A stretch of DNA of 64,000 nucleotides from Corylus avellana (Eukaryota; Streptophyta; Magnoliopsida; Fagales; Betulaceae), in contig NC_081541.1 in assembly GCF_901000735.1 (NCBI RefSeq), positions 25,359,743-25,423,742 of the forward strand. Direction: 5' to 3'. The position numbers and the translations under genes were made by a program. Shown here piece after piece: positions 47,124 to 59,286 of this stretch. Numbering within the stretch: the stretch's first letter is position 1; each line of letters opens with the position of its first letter. The notes under the pieces are model-generated. The model worked only from the letters and a program-made list of their open reading frames with translations, had not been told where the DNA came from and ran no database searches.

Positions 47124-50100
47124 TCAAATGTCAAAACCTGGCATTGCAAACTGTGTGGCAAAAGTTTCGACTCTGGTCCGGAGCTCAACAATGTCCTTGT
47201 TACTTTGGAGACCCTTCAGAAAAGTCTTTTGCAACTTCCCATGCTCTCGCTGCACTGCACTAGCAATCTGTGCAGCTCTAAGAAGGAATTCAGCCATTGT
47301 CTCAAAATCACTCTCTAGACAACCTCTAGTTGTCATAGCAGGGGTACCTGACAGCATTAACAGGAAAAGCTATTATAAAACCAGTGTCCCTTGAGATACG
47401 CTTGCTAAGCTTAAAAAATTTACAGCTTGAACTCTATGACATGTTCACATACCAATCCTTACTCCTCCAGGAGTGATGGTTCCATTGTCACCGAAAATGG
47501 CAATTTTATTGAGAGTTATGTGACACATCTCGCAGACTTTCTCATAATTTTTACCTGTAAAAAATTTTAAAAATTACAAAAATACAGAATAGGAGGATTA
47601 GAAGATGCTCAAGAGAGTTCAGAATAGGAACGTGTCTCAGGTACGGAAAATGAATAATCATAGAAGAAGAAAATGTGAACCATATTATTTGGTCAATTAT
47701 TTAACTGATGAAAAACAAAATTTGTATCCTATTATAATAGCAAGCACAAACCAGCCTTTCAATGAAGTTAGTGTGAGAAGGAATTCTACTTCAAAAAGTT
47801 AAAAGGGCTGGCAGGGAAAAGTGTTAATGATGTATTTCTCGAATCCTTTATTGATTTTAGTTATAAACAATGAATGGATTTGCTTCAGATGCTAAAAGAC
47901 AGGAGGTGGAAGAAAAGCCTCTACCTAAGACATCCATCTCTTCATTCTCCATCCCACATTATCTTTTTTTTTTTTTTTTTTTTTGACAAATTTTCCCACA
48001 TTATCAAGCTACATCATTTTCACTTCTACCAAATTTAGTTTATGACATATAGCCTCAGCCACCTGAACTTATCAACCATTCAAGTTTCTATGAAAGGAAA
48101 CACTCTAGCACATAACCACCCCCAACATACAAGTTTCTACGAAAGGCAACACTCCAATGCATAACCACCCCCAACAATCTAGCAAGTCTTCCATTGAAGC
48201 ACCCTAAAGATTGAAGTTTCAAGTAAGAATCTCCAATTCAAACATCATGTCAAAACAACACTATACCCTAATTCACTGTTGTCAGATAAAACCAAAGAAA
48301 CCCAGTCCCCCAAATACCTCCAACAAACATTTTTCCTCCAAAGACCATTTCAAGGCCAAACCTCCACAACCACTTTTCAAACATCTTTTTTGAAAACTAG
48401 TGTATAGTTAAAGCATCACTACCCTAGTCAGCAAAAGAAAATTTCAACCTTAAATTCCACTACCAACCACCCCAAACCAATTCTCTTCCGATCATTTGAA
48501 GCCTTTGAGCAGCCATGCATCATAACATATAAAATTTAACTAGGTGAAAGCAAAAATTCTTAGAATTCTAGGAAGATAACTTTATATGCAAAAAAGTAAT
48601 GTGCCAGCTTGCCTCATATAGATATAATAATACTATACCTGTTAATCCAAAAGGCCTTAGATCCCAAAGTAACAAATGGTTGTCTGTGCCACCTGTAACC
48701 AACCTGCATTTTCTTCTCAATAAAGCAGACGCTAGAGCCCGAGCATTTTTCTTCACCTGTTGCATATATGTCTTGTACTCAGATGTAGCAACCTGTTTTA
48801 AGGCTATGGCGAGAGCAGCGATATGATTATTGTGTGGTCCACCTTGCAATGATGGAAACACAGCAAAGTTTATCCTTTCCTCAAAATCATATTGGTCACT
48901 TTCGTCTCCTTGACTCAAGAGCATTCCTCTCTTCCTTGGCTTTGAACCCTTTCTATAGAAAATTATACCTCCCCTAGGACCTCGAAGACTTTTATGAGTT
49001 GTCGAGGTCACAATGTCACAGTAGTCAAAGGGGTTAACACATTCCTGTAAAAGAAAATCCAGACATGTTAAAAGGGAACATTTTGTGGATGGATTTAACT
49101 CACATATAAGTTACTTTTTCCAGAAAACACTACAAAGGTTTCAAAATAGTCGCATTCAAAAAAAATAGTGATTTTAAATTTAGTTGAATGACAAAATTTA
49201 ATTTATTTCAGAATAACAAGTGCAAGGATACTGTTAAAAACTGTCCTCATGTGCAAATTATATAATGTATCATTAAAACAACAATGTCTCTAATAGCCAA
49301 AAGATTTTGGATACAACAATTATACAGACATGAAATATGTTTTAATGCCAAGAAGGTGGATAAACTCAAAATAAAAAGAGCAAGGTCAACGATAACACCA
49401 ACACAAATATCTTAGACACCAATCCTGCATCGGCAAAAAATTGTCTAATTATACTATGCCAATTACCAAACGTAACATTCCTTTTCGGCTAGTTGAGACA
49501 CAGTGTTACTCCCCACATGCCACCCCACCCATCAAAGCCTACCACAACCACCACAGGCAAAAGCAAGGAGACATCTTGATGAGAAACAAAATCCCAAATC
49601 CTTTAAAAGGGCAGCAAATAAAACTAACAGCACAAGAGCCCATTGGTAATTTAGCACAAAAGTCTTGTAACGAGTAGGTTGAGCTATAAAATTATGATTG
49701 ACCCAAAGAACATACATACCACATAGTTAAGTTCTACAATATCTGTCATATGTACTAAAGCCTGTTGCAGTAGTAGCCCAAACTAAGACGTCTGTGGGAA
49801 GCTATACTACATTGTCCTCTTTGACTACTTATATTGCTGAGAGAAAGAAAGAGAAAATTGTTGATCTCATCCAGCAAACAACATTGCAGAAAATATTTCA
49901 AATTCTAGATTATTGGACCATGACTACCCAAATGTACTGTGGACACATTGAAAGGGCATTCTGCATCACAAAATAGCATGTCTTCTATCTTGGGTAGCAT
50001 TACCTTCCCTTCAAGAACTAGTGGATCCAGCATTAGAACTTGTGGCAAACAAAAGATGCATTTCTTCCACAAACACTTTGTCCTTTAAACAAGACTTGAT

Positions 50101-50657
50101 CTTTCCCCCTTACCGCCAATTTCTGAATTACTGCCTATGAACTCTAATTTCCTACCTTGTAAAAAAAATTTAGACAGTTGCATCTAGTACAGTCACTACA
50201 TGACAAGATACACAATTAGACAATTGCATCTTGTACAGTTACTACATGGCAAGATACACTTTTTTTTTCAATATGTATCATTAAGAACCCCTTGGAAGAC
50301 AGATCCGAGCTTAAAAATCAAGTACAACGCCAACACCTTCTCATCAGAACAATCACATTATGGAACCTTCTAAACTATTCATGAACTAATAATTAAAAAT
50401 TCTTTTTTGGTTCCTCGAGGCACAACATTCCTCCTCATGCACCAATCTGACCATCCTATCCGGTCACAGCCAGAGGATTACAAATGATTCATCAAAATAA
50501 ACATGATCTTTTCGAGGGAAATGAAAGTGGATTTAAAGATTGTCTAGCCAACCAAACTAAGGAGATTCCAAATTTCAAATTTTCATAAGTAGTTTTCACT
50601 TTATAACTGCCAATACCACATTACTCAAAAAAAAAAAATAATAATAATAATAATAAC

Positions 50658-50693
<36 letters not shown>

Positions 50694-51967
50694 TTAAAAA
50701 TTAAAAATTAAAAAAAAAATTGAAAAAAAAAAAAAAACAAGAAGAACAAAAGGGCAAAAATTCAGTTAGATGACATCAAATAACCATTACTCAACAAATG
50801 CACAGGCACAAAGTCAACAAGACATAATTACACGCGCACACACACAAAGCAAGCAAGCAAGCATCTAGGCAATAACATAACCACGGACAGTGAAATTCAC
50901 ACAACCTTAGCCGCAACAATGCCGCTTATTTGAGCCATATCACACAGGAGTACTGCGCCACACTTATCCGCAATCTGCCTAAACCTCGCATAATCCCATT
51001 CCCGAGGATACGAGCTCCCCCCACAAATCAATATCTTGGGACGAAAATCCAGCGCCCTCTCCTCAAGCTTATCGAAATCGATATACCCCGTTTGCGGGTT
51101 TACCTTATACGGCAGACTCTCAAAGAAAATCGACGCCCCAGAAACCTTCCTCCCGTTGGGCGTGTAGTACCCATGACTCGTATTCCCTCCGGACGGCGTA
51201 TCCAACCCCATTATCCGATCCCCAGGAAGCAACAACCCCGTGTATACAGCGAAATTCGCAGACGTGCACGAATAAGGCTGCACATTCACGCCCCAATTAT
51301 CCGAATCAAGCCCGAACGCCTCCAATGCGCGCTCGCAACACAGCGTTTCTATCTCGTCGATGTATTGGTTCCCGCCGTAGTATCGCGCGCCGGGCATTCC
51401 TTCCGAGTATTTGTTGGTCAAGTGGCTTCCGAGCGCTTCCATTACGGCCCGGCAAACGAAATTCTCGGAAGCAATCAATTCGATCCCTTTGAATTGCCTC
51501 TCTTTCTCCTTCTCCATTATCTCGAACACATCGGGGTCCGCCACGCGCAGAGCCGCGTCGCCCCACGACCGCACCGCACTCCGCCGCGCCTCAAGGTCGG
51601 GTTCGACAGAGACCGCCCTCTTTGAATACGAACTCGGCGCCGAAATCGACGAGGACGACGATTCCCTGTCTCGGCGGCGCTTGAGGCACATGGAGTGACC
51701 GAGAAGGCGGATTTCCTCGACGCCATCGTCGTCGGCCGATTCTGCGTCTAAAAAGGAGCCGTTTTCAGCGGGCTTCTCGGTGGGCGTTTGGGGTTCGAGC
51801 AACTGGAGGGGAAAGGGTGGGAGCGGTTGGTGGGTGGGCGTGGCGTCGCGGAGGCTGGAGTCGAGCTGGAGGGTGATGGAGTCGTCGGAGATTTGGGTAC
51901 GGTGGGGTGGCGATGCATGTGATGAAAACCCTAGAGAGAGATTCGACTGTGGTTGCGTCAAATCCAT
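47124..51967 (-). CDS. Serine hydroxymethyltransferase-like, SHMT6/7 (nuclear-type) subgroup
   Basis: Four exons (51967-50906, 49044-48639, 47554-47453, 47347-47124) with GT-AG introns join in frame to 597 aa, the length usual for plant SHMT6/7. A long N-terminal extension of about 125 residues carries a basic KRRRDR (96-101), a likely nuclear signal, and Ser/Pro-rich stretches. The SHMT fold then follows: ELIASENF (163-170), [19 protein letters not shown] (186-204), [11 protein letters not shown], the PLP lysine K372 in [41 protein letters not shown] and GTPAMTTRG. SHMTs use PLP and tetrahydrofolate to interconvert serine and glycine. The usual DMAH motif near the cofactor reads DMAQ (Q346), and PYSCTS replaces PYSGSP; both are family-typical of SHMT6/7, whose catalytic competence is doubtful. 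One Arabidopsis member (MSA1/SHM7) is linked to S-adenosylmethionine supply and DNA methylation. Start ATG 51967 is preceded by GC-rich leader and a telo-box. Confidence 0.93.
48081..48177. repeat. 49-bp tandem duplication in SHMT intron 2
   Basis: Two adjacent copies starting caagtttcta and ending accacccccaacata/t, with a handful of substitutions. Intron 2 spans 47555-48638; a T run lies at 47967-47985. Confidence 0.8.
50171..50259. repeat. 46-bp tandem duplication in SHMT intron 1
   Basis: Two adjacent copies beginning tagaca and ending aagatacac, differing at a few bases. Intron 1 (49045-50905, about 1.86 kb) contains no other recognised feature apart from the AAT microsatellite. Confidence 0.75.
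50638..50692. repeat. AAT microsatellite in SHMT intron 1
   Basis: About 17 imperfect AAT units followed by A-rich tracts to about 50740. Confidence 0.9.
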
Positions 51968-51985
51968 CGCGGAAACACCAAATTA

Positions 51986-51993
51986 AAACCCTA
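51986..51993 (+). promoter_or_regulatory. Telo-box in the SHMT leader/promoter
   Basis: AAACCCTA lies 19 bp upstream of the SHMT ATG. Telo-boxes are common in promoters of plant genes expressed in dividing cells. A functional role here is inferred. No clear TATA box for this gene was found apart from the TA repeat at 52111-52152. Confidence 0.35.
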
Positions 51994-52106
51994 GAGAATC
52001 TGATGAACAGCCACAGGAATTAGGGTTGTCGAAGATGTTTGTGGTTCGAGTCGAACGATTGTTGTTATTCCAATGGAATATCAAAAAACAAAAAACAAAA
52101 AACAAA

Positions 52107-52110
<4 letters not shown>

Positions 52111-52152
<42 letters not shown>
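52111..52152. repeat. TA microsatellite upstream of the SHMT gene
   Basis: About 20 TA units, preceded by an aaaaaac repeat (52081-52108). Positions 52153-52500 hold no recognised feature. Confidence 0.9.
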
Positions 52153-52155
<3 letters not shown>

Positions 52156-52508
52156 TGGGTTTGACGGGGACGGGTAGATTCCAAGAGGATGCACCTGGAC
52201 GTTGATGAGCTGGCAAATGTTCTGGTGACTTGGAAGTACGGTCACCGGTCATCGGGTTATAGGATCTCAATTGTGGATTCGTTTATAAGGTGGATCATGG
52301 GCCAGTTTGTCTTTTATGGAGGGATGTAAATTATGTATCGTCCTCTGGTTTTGGATCGATCATAAACAATTGGACCTTTTAAATAGGTGAAGAGCCATCT
52401 TTGTGTATAGATTTTAGTTCTATTTCTCATGCACTGACAGCCCGTTCCAATGGATGTTTTCGTTCGAGTAATGTTACAAGTTTAATAGTTTATTTTGTGT
52501 CCCTTTTA

Positions 52509-52600
52509 GGATGATGTGGCTCTTAAAATCATCATTGAATTTGTAATTAATCACTATTGAATTTCGATCAAATTATAATTTTGAAAGCGACCTCATTTTT
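52509..52600. mobile_element. Short MITE of the TGTGGCTCTTAAAATCA family
   Basis: Inverted arms atgatgtggctcttaaaatc and ataattttgaaagcgacctc. It resembles 28741-28855. Confidence 0.45.
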
Positions 52601-52668
52601 TGAGTGACAAAAAATGAACTTTTAGTGATAATTTTAAGAACATTAATTTTGGAAATGCACAAATAAGA

Positions 52669-53584
52669 TGTAACACCCCCCAAAACTAGCCTTGGCCAGC
52701 CTGGTAGGGTTACTAGCAATTACCCAATTTTAACCAAAATAAGGTATCGTCCATCTAAGCATTATCAAAGTTAATGCATAGGAAGGCAAATTAAATCTGA
52801 AAAACTATTAATCGTCACAAGCCAAGTATATTCCTCGAAATCAAAGACATGGAGCAAATAATAAAAGGGCAAACCTGATACAGTATGATGAATCTTAAGG
52901 TAAAAGCTATGGTGGCAATTGCACCACTCCTAAGTCCTAGTAACAAGTTCCCTAAATGGGTAATAACAGCATAAGTCTAATGACTTAGTAAGTAAACCTC
53001 ACAGTGGAATATGACATGAGCCAATTTTCATTAAATAGAAGTAAACGTGCAGTTTTCAGTAAATATTAAAAAGATGTATTGTATCTGTTAATACACTTGA
53101 AAAATATCGTTTGGTTTAATAAAAGGTGGTGTACTTTCGGCGGCATTCGTCTAAGTATTTTAATGCAGAAAACTAATACTTTATAGGCCATAACTATCAT
53201 ATATGGTCTACCTGAGATATTACCAATTCCCGGCAGGGTTGGCGCTGTCCTAAGGGACCTGTAATACAATGTCGGTGCCCCAACCATTGTACGCTACCGT
53301 CTATAACACTAATAACCCGATTAAGTCCAACCTCAGGTGACCCACGCTACTAATGATGTACATCATGTAGTGACCGCTTATTAAGGCTGCGCCGGTCACG
53401 AAACAACCATTGGATTCAAGCCCATATAACAATACACACATTTCACCATAGAATCAAGTCTATATAGTAAGCCCATGACCATTATACCGCACGTACCGGT
53501 ATACCATATCTTACGATGCATATCATTATTCAGTTATTAAAACAACTACCAAGTGATTACAAAAATGTAGACATGCTCATATCA
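52669..53584 (-). repeat. LTR fragment, gypsy-like, minus orientation
   Basis: Begins TGTAACACCCCCCAAAACTAG, which on the minus strand is the common LTR end ...GGGGGGTGTTACA. It runs without coding content to 53584, where it is cut by the next LTR. Confidence 0.5.
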
Positions 53585-55378
53585 TGTAACATCTCCAGCC
53601 CGTTAAGGCTGAGTTTGCCACTTTTCTTCTTTTATAACAAAAGTTCTTGCAAAGATCTATAAGGTCTATCAGAGTACTTGATTTTAAAGGATACAAAAAA
53701 TGTATAAAACATTATTCAAGAGATTTTATTACAAGCGAAATTAGAAAACATTAAACTTTAGTTGCGGAATATCATATTATTATAATCACTAATATGAAAA
53801 GACTTTGAAAATTAATAATTATTCCCGTCCCCATTCCGGCCTCCTATTCCAGCATCCTTTCTACCTGAAAACAAGAAATAAAACTGAATGAGCCCAAAGG
53901 GGGCCCAGCAAGTAACATCCACAACCATAAATAGTTTTACTCCTTGTTCTCGGTTTTGAAAATCATTTTCGCAAATAAATATAATTCTAGCCATAATAAT
54001 ATCTGTATGTACGGTTGCATCTCCCGTAACATATACATACTATTACATCTAGTAATAGATCATCGTTGTAAATCATCTTTATAAATCATCATCATAATGC
54101 ATCATTATAAATAATCTTTGTAAATCATCATAGCATATCATCGTTGAAAATATAGTATCATTTTCTCATAATAGGGCCCATGTACACTATTACCCCTGTG
54201 CACGAGGGTTGCGGGTCCTTGTGACCATGGCACTGAACTGTGGCCACAGCCATGCCCGACCGTCAATTAACTCTTTCTTGGTGCACTCAGCGGTCTAGTT
54301 GATGGAATACCACCTTCTGGCATAGCCTCCTTCAGTGGTTTCGCCTCCATCCGAGTATCGGTACCGAACTCTCATCTTATCTTATCTTGGGGCCAAAAAT
54401 ACTCTCCTCCATACATGTGCCCTTATTTCATAAACATTTATCTCATCTCTTGTACTTTTCTTTGTACTTCTTTTGATGCATCTTAGGGCAACATGTAGGA
54501 GGGTTTATCATCATTTTTTTCTTTCTTATAATCATCATCATTTCTCAACTTTCTTTTCTCAAATTGAAAACCTTTTCAAATATAAACTTGATGTACTTAG
54601 AAAGCGTTTAAATAAATAGAAACTTTCTAGATAATTCTTTTAGAAATCCTTCATGCATGCAACATAACTTCATAATACATAAATAAAATAATCGTTTACA
54701 ATTTACTAAAGAATGAATAAATAGCATGACATGAAGTAATTTTAGAAGGGGTAGTGAATTTACTTACCTCTAGACTGAAGCTAAAAGTGGTATGAAGGAA
54801 TCTAGTTGCTCCAATATGACTAACACCACTAGTATATCTTTTGAAACTAATTTATAAAGTCCGCTATCTCTTGTGTTCTTTCTTTCTTGTAGCGCTTGGT
54901 CTCGCCCTTTCTCTCTCTGTTCTGAGTAAACACTCTTAGAAAGAAGAAAGACCGAGTAAAAAGCGGAAGAATGAAGAATATATGCAAGAGATGGGAGAGG
55001 AGATGAGTGGTGAAAATTGTGAAGGAGAAGAGCTCTATTTATAGGAGAAAATCAAACAATATTCTACCTTCAATTTACAATTATACCCTCATTTTACTAT
55101 TTCACCAACCCTATACTATTTCACCAACCCTATACTATTCTACCAACCCTATACTATTCTACCAACCCTATACTATTCTACCTATACTATTCTACCTTCT
55201 TATTCTACCATCCTTATACCTACCATTTACTATCCTATTATTTCACCAATTACCATTCTCTAATTACCACTCTCATAAATTTCCCAAGAATTAAAATCAT
55301 TAGCTACAATGGATATTAAAATAACATCATTATCAAAATAATCTATTTAAATAGTTTTGAAAATTTTGGGACACTACA
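53585..55378 (-). repeat. LTR of the gypsy-like element, arm 1 (1794 bp)
   Basis: On the minus strand it starts TGTAGTGTCCCAAAA and ends GATGTTACA. A TATA box (TATAAAT, 55037-55043 minus) precedes a pyrimidine-rich transcribed part. Upstream of it (about 55080-55200) is a diverged minisatellite of 19-20 bp units (tatactattctaccaaccc). Confidence 0.8.
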
Positions 55379-57125
55379 ATCTTCCCTCCTTATTAGAATT
55401 TCGTCCTCGAAATTAAAACCTATAATATTATCGTCCAATCTTCAAGTTGAGGGATTCAGATTTAAAATATTCCTTTCAATCCTTCATCAAAGCCTACTCT
55501 CTTTTATCATATTGAAATTCCATCTCCTTCTTTTAGGAGTAAATCTTATTCACAGTCTAAAGTCTCAATTTCTGCAATCATTCATCAATTCACACTAAAA
55601 TCTTACCTCAAAATCTTTTCCATTTTTTTTTCCAACCTCAATAACAACAATCGAGTTATTCATCAATAGTCCACAGTCAAGGTTTAAACATCAAATTAAT
55701 AAATCATGTGATCAATAGTCCATACCTCCAAACATCATAATCCTCCTTGCAAGCCTGCAATAATTCTCTCGATCTAATTTAATCAATCTTATCAAAAAAG
55801 GTGTAAAAATCATCCCCGCCTATATTCTCTTCAGTATCTCAGTATTCCAAATCATGCATACGAAATTTTAATATGATGCTCTAATAATTATTAACTTTTC
55901 ACCATCATAAACCTATAAAAGTAAATAGCACCAACATTCAAACATCATTACATGAATATACCTCAGAAGTGACATCATAATTCGATTCATTCTAAATACA
56001 CAACCGTTTCTATTTTCTCATCCCAACTTTTGTGTCGATGCTACAATATCAGCGAAAATCTTTCTGTACTACATCTTGATAAATCATAGCTCAGCAAAAG
56101 AAACTTGTAATTAAGATTTCAACTCAAACGAAATACACGATTACATCAAATGTAAGATTCTCATCCATTCTTGACTAATACATGCTGTGCTTTGCTGCGT
56201 TCTAGAGATGAAATTGATAAGCAAGCAAAGTAGGATATGGGTAAGTTTCCAAGCTGGATGTCCCAAAACACTCATGTTATAATTTCTCTCCCTTGGGTCT
56301 TGCAAGGTCAAGAAGAGAAAAGAGAGAAAGATAGTCCTGTTACTTTCTAGAAATGAAGATTTGAAAAGCATTTCAGGACATGATGTGTATGTGACTCATT
56401 TCCGAGACTTTCAAAATACCCATATCGGATGCTCTCTCTCTTCTGTCATTTACGAAGACTTGAAGAAAAGAGAGATATTTAGCCTGAGAAGCATGATCAA
56501 GGATAATCTTGCTTCCTCAGGACATGATCAACGATAATCTTGCTTCAATGGTTTACTACTGAGAGTATAAGGTGTTAGGTTTATGAATCAAATCGTGATG
56601 CTTGTATTTTTCTCTCTCTTGAGGATATGCTCAACTGGGAGAAAAGTCGAGCTTTCATTGTATGGAAGGCTATTAACAGAAGATTTCAGGCGAAGGGGTA
56701 TGATCAGAAGGCATGTGTTGCAATGGAGAAAGAGGTGTGAATTTATAGGAAAGATTTCTGGTAATGAACGAGCGCGTGGTGCGCGTTGGCATGACAATTC
56801 ATTCAGTTGCCCACGCATGATATTTGAAGTCGTTGATTGAACAGTGGGTTTGAAAAATGAGCTCAGTCGAATTTATGACAGGGGACAAGATCCTACTTCC
56901 ACGGGATCTTTTGACAAAATTTCCATCGCGGCCCGAGGTCGCCTAACGCTTTGTTGTTTACTGTTTATTTCACCTGAAGTGAAAAATTCCTTTAAAGCCA
57001 CTCGTCGGCTGCTTCCAGAAACTTCAAAAAAATTCCTTCAGTTCCTAACGCTTAGTCTCTTCTCAGTACTTCATCTCTCCCAATTTCTTCGTATTCTCAA
57101 CTATTTTTTCCTTACTCTCCTAAAT

Positions 57126-57511
57126 ATGGGAGCATCATCATCATCCGTTAACAACCTCGATTTGAATATTGCTCCTGCAGCACAACCCATTGTTATGCCT
57201 GACGTGCAACCGGATGTGCCTGTTGTTCCCCCTGAAGTGCCTGCTATACATCCCGTCGTACCTATTTCACACCCTAATGAACCTGCTGCATATCCTAACG
57301 TATGGCAGCCAACTTTTGTCTTTGACAATCGTCCTATCACTATTCACGATTCTGTCATGCTCCATGATTCTACTGCTGTAGCAGTGGCCAAAGGTTTCGT
57401 AATTCCACGGGATCAAACGTTCTTAGCTGATAGGTCGGATACTGATGCTATTAATAACTCATTGGCATTCAGTATCCAAGGTGCTGCTTCAGTTTCTGAC
57501 ATGGCACAACG
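57126..57511 (+). CDS. Antisense ORF of the gypsy-like element, arm 1 (truncated by gap)
   Basis: 128 codons starting MGASSSSVNN, open to the gap at 57512. It matches residues 1-128 of the complete copy at 58624-59286. Differences cluster in the Pro/Val-rich part (residues 30-50), while residues 51-128 differ at only about two positions. The DLNIAP motif (12-17) is conserved. An upstream in-frame extension exists, but the Met chosen is the one conserved in both arms. Transcription would run opposite to the LTR promoter. Confidence 0.65.
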
Positions 57512-57611
57512 NNNNNNNNNNNNNNNNNNNNNNNNNNNNNNNNNNNNNNNNNNNNNNNNNNNNNNNNNNNNNNNNNNNNNNNNNNNNNNNNNNNNNNNNN
57601 NNNNNNNNNNN
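57512..57611. other. Assembly gap (100 N)
   Basis: The gap interrupts the antisense ORF at codon 129. The sequence to the right (57612) does not continue the ORF. Confidence 0.98.
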
Positions 57612-58623
57612 TTGTGAAATGATTCTTGAACTGAATTAATGATATAATAGTTTATATGAGTTTTTGGTAATGGCTAAGGTTTGGTTGATGACAATAATGA
57701 TACTATGATTGATGTTGTAATATATGAATTGATGAATAAGGATTACGTAGTGGCATGAAGTGAATGCCTAAGTACTGCAGGGATAAATGCAAATGAGGTA
57801 TACCCTAGAATCTATAAGATATTTTGATATATAAATTTGTGGTTTAAGGATTTTGATATTTTTGGATGATTGTGATGACTCTAAGGTACGATTCATGAAA
57901 TCCTTGAGGTGATTCTTAGAATTTAAGGTGTTAGGTTTTCTATAATTGAGGTAAATTATATTGAAGTGATGCTTAAAGTTTTGAGGATGAATTGATGCTC
58001 CTAGGTTGTGGATAATATTTAAATTTTGAGGCATTAGTGGATATGAAATTATGAGAAATTTTAGTTACATGCCAAAGCTTTTGATATAATTTTCTTTTAC
58101 TAAGTAAAGATAATGGATTATTATTCTTGAGGTAAATTGAAGCATAGAGGTAAGAGTTGAAAGACAATATAATACAGTGATATAATATAGTGACATGATC
58201 TAAATTTCTCTTATAAGATATATGTTCAATGATATTAAAGTATTTTAGAGGTTGATAACATGTGATGGTGCATACTTAGATGTTTTATTGAGTGATTAAC
58301 TTGTTAAATAGATTGTTTGTTTAAAGGAAGTTATTACAATGACAGAATGATTTCATAATGAATATTGAATGAGCACTGAATGATTACGAAAAGAAATGTT
58401 TGGAGAACAAGCTCCTTATAATATTACATACCAGTGTCCATAAAAAAAAAAAAAAAAAAAAAAAAAAGAAGGGAATTTGTTGCATAAAGAGACACGTGAT
58501 AATGAGATGAGCAGATGATTCCTCAGAGCTGCTCCAGGAAAATTATTTCTGCATAGAGAAAACCTAGTATGAGCAGAATCGTATATATTTATATAATTGA
58601 ATTATCTAAGGGAATATTTATTT
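57612..58623. other. AT-rich internal region of arm 2
   Basis: No coding potential is recognised. It includes a poly(A) tract (58442-58466) and, on the minus strand, acceptor-like ctctatgcag (about 58550) downstream of a possible donor CAG/GTACCT at 58634. The antisense ORF could therefore have a 3' intron. Confidence 0.5.
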
Positions 58624-59286
58624 CTAATGAGGTACCTGACTAGAGCGTGTGCGGAGAGACTTGCAACACCCCTGAACATCGACCCGGAGTTTTTCGTGCT
58701 GTCGCTGGAGACGTTCGGTATTCTTCTCCATTTCTAGCACCTTTGGTCCCAAGTATTCTGCGTAGGATAACATCATCTTTTTCAGCTGAGTATTCTCCTG
58801 CTTCAAATCCACGTGTTTTCGTTTGTAGTATTTGAGCATTCGCTGTAAGACCCCGATTTGGTTTCTTGAGACTTTCAGCTCAACATTTCTGGCACTCAAA
58901 CGTTGTGCCATGTCAGAAACTGAAGCAACACCTTGGATACTGAATGCCAATGAGTTATTAATAGCATCAGTATCCGACCTATCAGCTAAGAACGTTTGAT
59001 CCCGTGGAATTATGAAACCTTTGGCCACTGCTACAGCAGTAGAATCATGGAGCATGACAGAATCGTGAATAGTGATAGGACGATTGTCAAAGACAAAAGT
59101 TGGCTGCCATACGTTAGGATATGCAGCAGGTTCATTAGGGTGTGCAACAGGTACAGCGGGAGGTATAGCAGGCACTTCAGGGGAAATAGCAGGCACCTCC
59201 GGTTGCACGTCAGGCATAACAATGGGTTGTGCTGCAGGAGCAACATTCAAATCGAGGTTGTTAACGGATGATGATGATACTCCCAT
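58624..59286 (-). CDS. Antisense ORF in gypsy-like element: EAR-motif, Pro-rich, coiled-coil protein
   Basis: Complete 220-aa ORF. Residues 11-17 are LDLNVAP, containing the DLNxxP form of the EAR repression motif. Residues 18-57 are a Pro/Val-rich repeat (PDVQPE, SPEVPA, PPAVPVAHP). Residues 58-122 are a conserved globular-looking part (VWQPTFVFDNRPITIHDSV ... LADRSDTDAINNSLAFSIQ). Residues about 123-205 are strongly helical with heptads, basic at 151-172 (KYYKRKHVDLKQENTQLKK), and predicted as coiled coil by eye. No retroviral domain is present. Additional antisense ORFs between pol and the 3' LTR are known in some plant gypsy lineages (Tat-type). Whether this is one of those or a captured host fragment cannot be told. 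Function unknown; a DNA- or corepressor-associated role is only inferred. Confidence 0.65.
   Translation of the reverse strand: MGVSSSSVNNLDLNVAPAAQPIVMPDVQPEVPAISPEVPAIPPAVPVAHPNEPAAYPNVWQPTFVFDNRPITIHDSVMLHDSTAVAVAKGFIIPRDQTFLADRSDTDAINNSLAFSIQGVASVSDMAQRLSARNVELKVSRNQIGVLQRMLKYYKRKHVDLKQENTQLKKMMLSYAEYLGPKVLEMEKNTERLQRQHEKLRVDVQGCCKSLRTRSSQVPH

Larger units (their letters stand above)
53585..57511 (-). mobile_element. 3' part of a Ty3/gypsy-like LTR element, arm 1
   Basis: Minus-oriented LTR (53585-55378), polypurine tract (about 55379-55392, reading AGGAGGGAAGAT on the minus strand) and internal region to the gap. Just inside the PPT the minus strand reads a short NFEDEILIRRE-like frame, a common end of gypsy pol. 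No RT, RNase H or integrase is visible. From 56844 rightwards lies a plus-strand (antisense) ORF. The segment matches 58901-63052 inverted (paired coordinates sum to 116412 near the ORF and about 116637 at the outer ends). Confidence 0.8.

Noticed and set aside
50930..51625. 231-codon open frame antisense to SHMT exon 1
   Set aside because: A shadow frame caused by GC-rich coding sequence on the other strand; no domain resemblance.
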